From assembly GCA_025267735.1 (NCBI GenBank), contig CM046311.1, forward strand, positions 28,005,399-28,069,398: 64,000 nt of DNA, read 5' to 3'. Under the pieces are notes generated by a model. It made no database searches. It saw only the letters and a program-made list of their open reading frames with translations, and was not told the DNA's origin. Shown piece by piece: positions 34,101 to 44,971 of this stretch. Origin of the DNA: Mactra quadrangularis. Its lineage: Eukaryota > Mollusca > Bivalvia > Venerida > Mactridae. The translations under genes were made by a program, and so were the position numbers. The stretch's first letter is position 1, and each line of letters starts with the position of its first letter.

Positions 34101-35180
34101 TATCACATCAATATGATGAATTAATGACCAGTATGACTTAAACTCTAAAAGTAACTTATAATGCTTTTCTGAATTACACATTATGATGGGTTTTTTTACA
34201 TTTGGTTCATAAATGATCATGAAAGTATCACATATTTATTCTCCGCCTTTCGCTCGCTTCTCAAAATGCCAGAAATGGGGAAAACAATTTTTTTGCTCGC
34301 TAGCTCCATTCTTTTAGACATAATCCATAGAACATAATTATGATCAATTTGTTGTAGCCTTAACCCCATAGACATTGTATAAGTTATATCACGGCGATCA
34401 GTCCACATACTGTTTCTGAAAAGGCTTAATCTCTGGATTTAGCTGTTAGTGACTGACTACGGCCCTGCATGATTTAGAATCAGTGGTAGGAAGGGAGAAT
34501 GACCTTAGAAATTATTTCATATCTAAGCTCCACGAAAATATGACCCTCCCGGGAATCGAACCTACAACCCCCAATCAGTAGAATAATGTGCATGTGAAAT
34601 GAAATATGAAACATAGTTGACAATGAATGATAGGGAGATAATGATCAATATCGAAATAGTAACTTTAAACTCTTAAATCTTTCAAAAATTCCTTCCAACA
34701 GTACCTTCAGTACTTTGATTTTTATTTATTTGTATGTGGAGGGGGTATAATATTGCCTTGAGAAAAATACCAAGTAAATAATTGACATAGGTCGCTGAAT
34801 TTATTGTACGTGATATTTAATTTAGTGTTTACCACAGAGAAACGTTATCAAAGGGAAATAATCCATATGTAATTATATTTAGTCTTCATAGTTGTGACTT
34901 GCTGAAAGCTTGTAAAGATGCGTTGACGATAATCGAAAATAATCATTTAGCATTCTGTTTCGGCTGTCGATTGTTGGTTTAGTATTGTAATAATGAATCC
35001 AATTAATGGCAATAGTTTCAAACTAACTGACATTTTGACTTTTAACCGATAATGTTACAGAGTAATATTTCTATAACCTTCGAAATAATCACGAAATCTC
35101 AATGACCTCAATGAAAAAACGATAAAAAAACCAGACCGCTCTGAAAGATAAGTAAAAGTCTTCGTCAACTTGGCTTAGTT
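31131..35180. other. Intergenic region, no gene recognised
   Basis: AT-rich with no exon-like open stretch. It holds one B-box-bearing SINE fragment (34545-34580) and short repeated phrases such as CAGTACTTTCAGTGCTTTG near 33093 and CAGTACCTTCAGTACTTTG near 34699. Confidence 0.45.
34545..34580 (-). repeat. tRNA-like B box fragment (SINE relic)
   Basis: On the minus strand GGTTCGATTCCCGGGAGG is a perfect RNA polymerase III B box in tRNA T-arm context. No clear A box lies at the right distance. Confidence 0.45.
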
Positions 35181-35186
35181 TAGAGT

Positions 35187-35227
35187 TTTATATCATTATT
35201 AATAAAACATCGAGGTGACTGTCAGTT
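35187..35227 (+). promoter_or_regulatory. TATA-like box and initiator of the small secreted-protein gene
   Basis: TTTATATC at 35187-35194 and TCAGTTGG at 35222 are about 33 bp apart, fitting a TATA box and a TCAGT-type initiator. A start there would give a 5' UTR of about 56 nt before the ATG at 35280. Confidence 0.45.
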
Positions 35228-35279
35228 GGCCGAACTAGTGTTGTACAACTTCTTCTCTACTGGACATATACTTATTATC

Positions 35280-35414
35280 ATGAAGTTTATTGTTTTTATA
35301 ATATATATCTGTGTAATAATGTTAGTAAATGCTGATCTTATACTCAACCTATTAAAGAATGCTGGACTTATTCATCTACCAGCGGACTATCAGATTCTAT
35401 CAGAACATACAACA
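35280..35414 (+). CDS. Secreted protein exon 1: signal peptide
   Basis: Forty-five codons from ATG to the donor ACAACA-gtacgt. It holds the hydrophobic leader and DLILNLLKNAGLIHLPADY at the start of the mature chain. Confidence 0.62.
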
Positions 35415-37873
35415 GTACGTTTTTATTATATACATAATTTTCATTTTAAGACATTCTGCATACAGAACACATTCTCGTACCCAGAGTCTAGTAGGATTCT
35501 CAATACTAGAATCTTGATAACCTCGGTGTAAGAGAATGACAGAAACAATGTATGAAAGACTAATTTGAAATCCACTATTTTCATATTCATAATTTTCAAA
35601 ACCTCAATTCTCAGAATCACAATTTTCATTGCTGCAATTTCGATAAACAATAATCTCATGTTTACTTTATTTTATCTAAACACATTTCATTGTTTATATT
35701 TACATAAAGTTTACATACGGAGATATAAACAAGTGCAATAGTTAAAATTAATTCTCTTTTTTCTGAATCACAATTTCCATATTTAAAATTATAACAATTA
35801 ATAACCTTGAAACTGTTTTAGGTAAATCTTGCATCTAAGTATTACATGTATGTATATATTTCAGTTTGTATTTGTGTGGTTTTTTTCAGGGTTTATTAGA
35901 CGGTGATCACAATTATACGCTCCTTGTAAATGGTGTAAGTCTTCATTATATTATATAGTTCTATTACATTAACCTGTCACAACTTGAATAATTACACGGT
36001 CATTGAATCTGTTATTATTTAACCTCTTTTTAACCATCGAGCCACCAAGTCATATTAATCATTGATAATCTAACTATATATGCGACGATTTTGAATATCG
36101 GGGAAATAACAAGTTCGGAAGGGGTTAAAAATAATAGATTCAGTGACCGTGTAATTATTTAAGTTGTGACAGGTTAATGTAATAGAACTATACACACTTT
36201 AACTTGACATTCGGAACTCCTCGGCCATTCGCTACCAATAACTATTCATTCATGAAAGGTCGAGATGTTCCGAATGTTTAACTTGACAAAATACAGACAT
36301 CGGTGTTAATTATGTCCAGTGTATGATATTTGAACGATTTTAAGAGTTTAATGTTAATATCTAGAAAATCCAACCTCACCATTCTTTCACAATTGTATGT
36401 CCTTGGCTCTGTTGCTCACTTTCTGTATATCGTTCATTTAGTTTTGTCAGCTCTTTGATTTCTACATACAGTGAATCTTTATCGAAATGTCTAGTATTTC
36501 AATATTATGACTACATGGTTAAGTGTAGTCTGTTGCTAAAACTAATCCATAAGTCGTTTGTTTGATTGTCAGACAGGACCTATACATGCTTTCTTGGAGA
36601 ATGTTCTATAGCCATTCTTTCGGCCTACATTTTGCACCACATACTGAATTAAGTAGGGCATTCGTCAACACATATTGACTGGCTAGGATTAAAGCACCAA
36701 ACATTACATAGTAACACAAGTTCAGAGTAAGTTACATTAGTGTCTGATTGACCAGGTCGGTGCCGCTCACAAATCTAGTCTGATTTTATTGAGGATGTGG
36801 TTTGACTGACCAATAAGTACCCATTCGTGTAACTTGCTGTCTCACAATAATACGCATACAGCATTTTTTTCTAGGGGGGGGGGGTCCGAACTTTTCTAGG
36901 GGGTCCGAACTTTTCTAGGGGGGGGGGGGGGGGCGAACCTCGAACCACAACCACAGTATACACATTTTGCAGGTAAAATGCAACATATTGATAATAAAAA
37001 CTACATTACCATTAAATCTAGGTTTTAAGCACCGAGAAAAAATGCTTACAGGCAAGAAATACACTAACGGACTGGTACATTTTAGGGGGGGTCCGGACCC
37101 CCCTGAACCCCCCCCCCCCGCTGGATCCGCCTATGATGCATGTATAGTGCGGACACATTGACTCCGACCTGACCTTTATGCAAGAATATTCATTACATTG
37201 AATACGAAGGTAGTATTAATGTTCGAAAACAATCGGATTATACCGTCAAGGCTCGAATGTAATTATAACACAGGGAATAATTTTAAAGTACATTCAAAGT
37301 GTACAATGAGTGTCTATTACACATAGGCCGGACCAGAATATTATACGATGAGGCTAGCTACCAATTCAAAAGTTGTAGGTTTTAGCCCCACAACCGCCAT
37401 CCCCGCCCATTTTATTATAATTTGTAATTACAAATGTAAGAAAACAAGTTTCACGTTAGAATGCACATATATACCCTTTACATGTTTTGTTAAACTTATA
37501 ATGTAAGCCATAGCCGACATTACACCCTCAAAACCTACAAGCCCCATGCAACCTTACTAAGTACCCGCCGATGCTATTTACAATCAATGTAAATCGACTG
37601 TTTATTTTAAATACGTAACGAGCCGAAGTGTAGATTAGACGTGGTATTGATTTTCGCCGGGATATGTGTATCTGATAATAAGATGCAAATGAGAAAGGTA
37701 AGGTCGGGGTCAATATGTCCGCACTATACTCTGTTCAAATATGAAATATAAATTAATGTTTTCAGCAAACCTGCATTCTAGAATTCAACGTTGTTAACCA
37801 TCACACGTTCCTGTTGGGAGGACAACCACATCTTACCAAAATAAAAGATACGTGTGGGTTATCTGCATTTTAA
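35280..37873 (+). CDS. Small secreted protein, three exons, 95 residues (unrecognised family)
   Basis: Exons 35280-35414 (45 codons), 35890-35934 (15 codons) and 37766-37873 (35 codons plus TAA). All splice sites are GT-AG, the second donor is a perfect GTAAGT, and every junction is phase 0. The protein starts MKFIVFIIYICVIMLVNA, a clear signal peptide (cleavage after VNA is likely), leaving a mature chain of about 77 residues. It has one glycosylation sequon (Asn53-Tyr-Thr) and two cysteines (63 and 90) that could form a disulfide. Exon 2 reads GLLDGDHNYTLLVNG; exon 3 starts QTCILEFNVVNHHTFLLGG and ends TCGLSAF. I do not recognise a family. An upstream in-frame extension from 35226 lacks an ATG and was not used. 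A secreted defence or signalling peptide is possible, but this is a guess. Confidence 0.62.
35890..35934 (+). CDS. Secreted protein exon 2 (45 bp)
   Basis: Acceptor TTTTTTTCAG, donor GGT-gtaagt. It encodes fifteen residues including the sequon NYT. It is short but both splice sites are strong. Confidence 0.55.
35954..36192. mobile_element. Hairpin MITE in intron 2 of the small gene
   Basis: TATAGTTCTATTACATTAAC at the left matches its reverse complement at 36173-36192. The pairing extends about 85 bp inward (through CACAACTT, ATTACACGGTCA and ATTATTTTTAACC). No coding content. Confidence 0.75.
36874..37125. repeat. G/C homopolymer tracts with GTCCGAAC repeats
   Basis: Runs of 11 G (36874) and 16 G (36918) flank two copies of GGGGTCCGAACTTTTCTAGG. 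Near 37084-37125 a GGGGGGGTCCGGACCCCCC palindrome is followed by a C run. Length is likely unreliable in assembly. Confidence 0.7.
37143..37728. mobile_element. MITE with TATAGTGCGGACA ends
   Basis: TATAGTGCGGACACATTGAC at the left is inverted at the right as GTCAATATGTCCGCACTATA, and the pairing extends through CTCCGACCT(T/G)ACCTTT. The outer TA on both sides fits a TA target duplication. About 586 bp, no transposase. Confidence 0.8.
37766..37873 (+). CDS. Secreted protein exon 3 with both cysteines
   Basis: Acceptor TTAATGTTTTCAG, ending in TAA at 37871-37873. Both cysteines of the protein are here, 27 residues apart. A MITE ends only 37 bp upstream of this exon. Confidence 0.58.
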   Translation, partial: QTCILEFNVVNHHTFLLGGQPHLTKIKDTCGLSAF

Positions 37874-39956
37874 CGTCGTCAGTTTTGCTGTAGGGCCTAC
37901 ACGGATTCGACGTCACAATATGTAAAATCAAAAAGATGTATAGCTTTTAATGTTAAAAAGATAACAATGTATTAGTTCAAAAGATTTTGTGGTTAGTTTT
38001 TGTATTTGTATCCATTTATATATTTATATATATATCACAGTCACGTGATCTTTTCAATGACCGATGGAAATTAAACGTATATACCATGTCTTGGTATTCT
38101 CGCGTCACTGAAAAGTCAAATGATCAATATCACTTCATAAGACTTAGAGACGTTTTCAGTTGTGTTAAGGAATGCCTTTATGCAATTTAGCTATCACCAA
38201 AAGTGACATTTATTTTTCGATGAAAGTCAGTTTCTAGGAATTCATTCGTTATAATTACAACCTTTCTGGGCGAAATTTGTCGACTGAACCATTATTATCG
38301 TATAAACACCTGTTCTCGAACCTTTCATAAAAAAGTTGTTTACTTTGCTACGTAATTGCGTATGCCGTCATCAACTCGTGTGCACAAATGTTTTGGTAAA
38401 CAACAGACGCAACTACAGCTGTCAAACGAGAACAATGCGCAAGAAACAGGTAATTAGAATGAATATTTTGTAATGGTGAATATTTTTAAGTAAATCCCTT
38501 TTACCTTTTTCCGCCCTGTCAGTACAATCCATCAAATACTGTTTTAAAGTATGTTATAACAAATAAAAGCACATGGCAGGTAGCCCTTGCTCATAAAGTC
38601 GCGTGACAGTCATGTGACAGCTAATTATGACCTCACAAAGAGCCAAATACGGTAGACGTTCGAAATTAGGTCATCTAAGCAAGTTAACAATTACTTCAAA
38701 TGCCAATTCAATTGAATTTAAAACTAGTTAAAAGTAGGGTAGAAGAGGTTAACACCTTCATGAGTTCATAGGTAAAAGATAACTTCATTTGTCTTTGGTA
38801 TTACTTTTATTAATACTAGATAACTAGGAAGTACAGATTACTAATTATCAGAACCAACCTAAACTTATAATGGACCAGTCCGGTTCATTTTTTGTGTATA
38901 CAATGTAATTATATTTTGGTAAATTATGCTAATGTCTAATAATACCATAAGAATTAAATCAATACTGATGTTATTTTGGGACATCAAAATTGTAGGAATG
39001 TAAAATTTTCTCCCTGTTCTACCTGCTCTCTATGGATCGATCTTCATATTTTTACACTACAAAGACACGTACGACGTCACACATCAAGATAAGCTGTGTA
39101 GAGAGTGTAGATGTTCAGTTTATGGCATAAGTTATCATATTTCTGAACAAAGGATTGCGTCATTGTAATTTCTAATGCCGTATGTTAACAAGAGTACTGC
39201 TTTACCGTAATACAATGTAGTAAAAGTTTGCTGATTTATATTGATATTTAGAACTCAAATTATTGTTTTTCAGTGTAATTCTACTTGGCCGAGCGTCAAA
39301 AATTTTGACAGAAATTTATAATGCGTTAATTTCAAGGTGCGGAGGCAAAAAGTTTATTTTTTCATTTTCGGATTTTAAGTAGCGGGAAATCAGACGAACA
39401 TATGATCAATTTGTTGTGGTCTAACAAAAAAAAACCACATTTATGAAATGCACTTCTCTGACATTGAACCTCTACGGACACCCATCCAAACATTAACCTT
39501 ACATTTCTTTGCTTAACTTCTATACCTGTCCAGCGCTTTACGCTCTCAAAGTAAGCTCATGCTATGATAACCGCTCGTTAAAATTGTATTTATGTACAAG
39601 CGTGTGGTAGATACTAATGCGAAATAATACAAAAAACTTCTCTCTGTGCAGTTAGAATGATGTTTGATCAATGTGAAAAAACATTGAATATCGTAATTTT
39701 AAGTATTTTTTTAAATTACTTTTTTTCAACTTATCTACTTTAGATAGTACACATATTTTTCTGCTGCACTATTTCTTGGTCGCATTGAATTTTACAAACA
39801 CTTACAGACTCTCGTGTTAACTTATTTTTTTATAAATATGTTATCATAATATATAGTCATATAGGCTGTTTTAAACACATGTAGAATCGTTTACATTCAT
39901 ATGGAAACTCAAGATTTAATGTAAGTGAACAATGTTATTTTAGACTAGATTTAATA
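37874..39956. other. Intergenic region
   Basis: AATAAA at 38562 may serve the small secreted-protein gene. AATGCGCAAGAAACAG then gtaatt near 38433 looks like a short exon edge but has no partner. Nothing else recognised. Confidence 0.4.
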
Positions 39957-42900
39957 TAGTCCGGTATATAAACTACAAAAATCGACTGAACCGTGCATGG
40001 AATGATGTAGAAAATGTTTTTGCATTTTCTTGAAGCTAAGACATTGTAGTTTACGAAACTGGATGATGCCACTTCGGCACTGTTGGGCAACTCCCAAAAT
40101 TCAAGATGGCGGACAAAATGGCGGATGAAAGCTGATTATTGTATAATAAATCCATCCTTACCACAGTCTGATCATTTAAATAGCTGAAATTAGTCTAACA
40201 TTATCTGCAATTTTATTTCATGCAATTTTGGTACCCCTCGTTTAGTATCCGATCCAAGATGGCGGACAAAATGGCGGATAAAAGCTACATTTGTCGGGAA
40301 TATCAACCCCAATGAGCAGAATCGTACATAGATGCATTTCAAAAAAGTTTTAATGCATTTTTGATGTTATAACTCTTAAGTTTAGTTTATAAAACTGGTT
40401 GATGCCACACTGGCATCATTGGGCAATTTCAAAAATCCAAGATGGCGGCTAGAATGGCGTAAATAACTAACTGTGGGGTATATATTAGTCCGGTATAAAA
40501 ACTACACAAATCAATTTAACCGTGCATGAACGGATGTAAAAAAATGTTTTTGCATTTTCTTGAAGCTAAGACATCGTAGTTTACGAAACTGGATGATGTC
40601 ACTTCGGCACTCTTGGGCAACTCCCAAAATTCAAGATGGCGGACAAAATGGCGGATGAAAGCTGATTAATGTATAATAAATCCATCCTTATCACAGTCTG
40701 ATCATTTAAATAGCTGAAATTAGTCTAACATTATCTGCAATTTTATTTCATGCAATTTTGGTACCCCTCGTTTAGTATCCGATCCAAGATGGCGGACAAA
40801 AGGCGGATAAAACTACACAAAATGATTTCATTGCATTTTATTTCGTAGTTAATCCATTTTGTTTATGTAACCGATTGATGCCATGTTGGTATTCTTGGAT
40901 AACTTCAAGAATTAAAGATGGTGGTAAAAATGAATGATAAGAGTTTGAAATTTAATTTAAATTCACATTGAAAGACATAACTCCTAACTAATGGGTATAC
41001 AGCGTTATGTTTAGATTTTTATATCTCTTGGTCTTGCGAATATCAAAACGTTGATACTTGTTAGCTTGTCAGTTGACTCTGGAAGCAAATTGTTTCTAAG
41101 ATGGCAATTTAGAGACACTATCCTGATAATATTTAATTCATTGAACAACATATGTTGTGATATACTTAGATTAGCGACCACTTTCCCAATATGTTTGCCA
41201 CTTCAATTATAATCCATATTTATTTAAAGGAGGTTATAAAAAAAGAAGAAAAAAACTAATGACATTGTAAGTATTGTGTGCATGTTCTTTTATCTTTCAG
41301 AGTATATTTTAACCCAAAGCAATTGATAGAAATTCTGTTGACATTGTAACACATTTTGATAGTAAATAAGAGAAATTGCAATAGGATCATTTCAAGTCCG
41401 ATCTAGACATCAGATATCACAACTGAATCATGAATGTTCTTTATTTCATTGTAAATGACTCTGGCTATTGATAAAAAATGGAAAAATAACAAAAGCACAT
41501 TTCCATCAAAAGTGTGTAATAGAATTTTTTTTATTTACAAGGATTGAGAGATATAACATGACGTAGATGCCAATTCTTATTATAAGCGTATACACTGCTA
41601 TTTGAACCAAGTGTCTAGCTCTTGATTTAGCAAATAGTGTTACACTGTGCGAGATGGTGGTTTTAAGGGATTCATTAATTACAAAACATGGCCAAGTAGA
41701 AAATTAAAAAATGTATTGTTTCACTTAACACTAAATATCTTGAAAGAACACATAACTGATCTGATGCGTCAGTGCCAAAAGTTTAAACATGTCTGATTAC
41801 TAAACACATTTGGAGTATATTCACTATCAACTGCAAAGACTCCCCAAAGAAGGATGATACGTTGAGACAACTTGTCATCTCGTATGTAATATTTAAATAT
41901 GTTCCACTCCAAACATTATAGGCGATGCATTGCAAGATATGGTGATTCTTACTTTTTTCGGTAACATTACATATATGTTTAATCGCATAAACCTTTAAGA
42001 ATTGGCACGACAAGCACAGACAACAAAATTGTTCAACAATGATCACTTCTGCTGCAATTTGCTGAGCACCAAAAATATCTGACGACATTAGTGTGCTGAT
42101 ATTCTTTTGAGATATATATCTTGTTGGAGTGACATTATAACAATGCGGTCAACTGACATTCGTCTAAAATGTAATGTTACAAGTCAGTCAGTTTTTGACA
42201 TTGTAAAGAAGGTACACTATTAGCATGGGTGTAAAATATGCTTTTAAAGCTAGTTCACATATTCTACATCAAAAGTGAAGACATTTATGATATCTTTTGG
42301 CGATAAGCTAGTACCCGCTTGGATACTTTCTAAAGATAATAATCATTAATATGTTTAGTTTACTATTGCATATGCTTAGAGTGTTGAGTTCAAAATACTC
42401 TGTCAACAATAATTTGTGTCGTCACTTGAACATGTTGTTATCAACATATAAAACGACCAGAGAAATTGTGCTATCGTCGTGCAATATTATTAGACAAAAA
42501 CAAACTTAAACATTTAAGCACATACTCTAATTAAGTCAGGTTTAGTCAAGTCAGACTGTATCATTGTTTGTGTAATGATATTGATAGAGCTCAGTCAATT
42601 AGTTTCTTCCTCATTTTTGGCACATGCTTATTTTGCTATTGACATGTTTCAGTTTATTTTTACTGCATTGAAACATTTCAACTAAAAGGATTATAAGTTG
42701 TTCATATATTCACACATATTGCAATCTTAAACAAAATGATAGCACTTCATAATAATCCTAAATTAAATTGTCTACTGTAAATTGTATATTAACCCAATTT
42801 TATTTCCCGTTTTTCTTTATTTAAATGGCTTATATTTTGGAAACTAAGTCAGTTTGTCCATCACAATTCGAGGGTTGCCAGCAAGACTGTAATAAGTACA

Positions 42901-43969
42901 TTGCGTTGAAGAGCTAGAATCTTGCGGGCAACCCTCGAATTATTTATCAAATTTCCATTTCATTTAAACCTCGACTTTTAGGAGATTCAGGCATTTTGAT
43001 TGCTTCCGAATCTCATAGTGACCGAGTTTTCTCATGAAGGCCGTGTTTCTTTCTTCCACAAAAATGCCGCTATTTTGAATGTTGGTACAATCTGAGCGTT
43101 TTTATTGGGACCCTATCTGCGACAATGGTGAATTAAGTGTTTTCATAACGGCCTGTATTCGGCTGAAGACAGTCATTATAAACCTAGGCCACAGGCAAAG
43201 GATAATATGACTGTTTTCAGCCAAATAACTAGGCCATTATGAAAACACTTCATTATTTGAAGTGGTTGAATTTGCTTCGTAATCGTAATCTTTGACCCCA
43301 CCTTGAATCTTGAGTTGCTGATAGATTATCAGGTAGGATTAACTAGTTTTACAAACTTGGGAGTTTATAAAGATTCAAAAAATCATATAACAAACATTGA
43401 AACTTAAACCCAAATGTGTTTGTTTCCGTCCATGTATGTACTCGTATATTATGTACTGAACTATTAGATCATATCGGCCATTTTAGCCGCCATTTTGGAT
43501 TTATAGTTGTTAATAATCAATTATGACTAAGTGAAATCAATCGGTTTCTTTAATAACATGAACTATTCTATAAGTAAATAAATTTCTACAGCACTCAGTC
43601 TCTTTCTGCCAGTTTGTTCTTTAGATACTGGGAAAATAGCCTTTACCCGCCATTTTGACCGACATTTTGTCCGCCATTTTGTATTTAAAAGTTTGTATAA
43701 GAATTACAAAATTTAACCAACTCCATTTGTAAATGTTGAAATCACTTTTGTCCTTCATTTTAAGACCATAATGTGTAAAAATACATTTTCCATGTATAAT
43801 TTAGCCTATAGCCGCCATCTTGGTCGCCATCTTGGATTCTGGGAGTTGCCCAAAGATGACAAAGTGGCATCAATCGGATTTGGAATCAGTAAGACCATGT
43901 CTACCAATAAATTGAATAACATTTTCTACATCATTTCGTGCAAGGTCATCCTTGGTGTTGGCCGGACTA
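39957..43969 (+). mobile_element. 4-kb TAGTCCGG element, copy A
   Basis: It starts TAGTCCGGTATATAAACTAC and ends GGTGTTGGCCGGACTA, so the two termini share TAGTCCGG inverted, with TA as likely target. Its whole length is repeated in reverse at 51247-57150. The first 530 bp are duplicated in tandem (a second TAGTCCGGTATA lies near 40493). Many AAGATGGCGGAC and AAAATGGCGG motifs occur, forward near the left end and inverted near the right end. Two internal hairpins (42867-42942 and 43129-43255) are kept in both copies. No transposase was found. Confidence 0.85.
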
Positions 43970-44709
43970 ATAATGAAATTATAAAAGATAACAAACAAAA
44001 TAGTGTTTATAAAGAAAATATAATAGAGTAATAATAAAATGATACAAGTGTGTTCAAATAGCACTTGATTATTTTACAGTATTTATAAAGTATACGTTAT
44101 ATCAGCTAAATATAGAATAATTTACAGACAATATCAACCTTGTATGTGTAAATATTGAGGTACCCAAACCATCTCATAATGTTTACATTGTAGCATACAC
44201 AATTTAAGCAAGAAATGTTTCAAATATAACACATTTTCAAAGGAAAACAATTTCTAAATGTTCTCATCACTCCATCTTGTATACTCAGTTATTAAAAACA
44301 TTAAATATATTATAAACACATTAATAACAAACATTTGATAAATAATTTAAACATGTTACCATTGCTTGATAAATAAACTGACTAACTACAGTCATTTTGT
44401 ACTTTACTTTGACATTATAAACATGTATTTCAAATACTCAGCATTTCAACAATTTCAATACAGTCAAGCTGTGCAGTCATGGAATAAAAGTTGCATAATG
44501 TAATAACTGTATTAAATTTCATTGTACAAATCTTGCTGCTTAAGAAATTAAAGGTTTTATTTGTTACAAAGACATGTTGGTCCCATACTGAAACACGCTT
44601 ACATTTCGAATTCAATAACTAATACTTACAGCAAGATTTAATATCAACTTAAATTTCATTTAAGATAATGTTACAAAAATTCATTTTAAAAACGAAAACA
44701 GAACAGAGT

Positions 44710-44715
44710 TTATTT
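44710..44715 (-). terminator. ACADM polyadenylation signal
   Basis: AATAAA on the minus strand (TTTATT forward), about 180 bp after the ACADM stop codon. Confidence 0.5.
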
Positions 44716-44896
44716 TAAACAATGTAATACAGAATTGTTACATAAATTATATCAGTATCTCTATAGGACCACCAGAAAGTATAAGGAAATAGTATCCATG
44801 TATGAAACTAAGAATGCCAGGCTATTTTATCACATTAAATTAAACTCTCGTTGACAGAAGGCTGCTCCATAAAGGAAGATTACTCCAGAAGGGAGA

Positions 44897-44971
44897 TCAC
44901 TGTTGTTTAGCTTTAGTAAGCATTTCTCTTGAAATAATTAGTCTTTGAATCTGTGCTGTACCCTCATATAT
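44897..44971 (-). CDS. ACADM: ACADM last exon, with doubtful acceptor
   Basis: Reading [18 protein letters not shown] then TKAKQQ and TGA (44899-44897). By homology the exon should begin ATA TAT GAG (44971-44963), and this Glu is the catalytic base of MCAD. However, the bases before it are TTTCGTTAT with no AG. The only nearby AG is inside GAG (44963), which would give an in-frame product lacking Ile-Tyr-Glu. A two-base loss in the local TA run would explain it. Confidence 0.8.
   Translation of the reverse strand: MYEGTAQIQRLIISREMLTKAKQQ

Noticed and set aside
34545..34580. Functional tRNA gene
   Set aside because: Only a B box is present; no A box at the right spacing and no closing acceptor stem. 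The same holds at 31070 and 58290.
38400..38460. Possible short exon AATGCGCAAGAAACAG then gtaatt
   Set aside because: Only five codons with no partner exon or promoter evidence.
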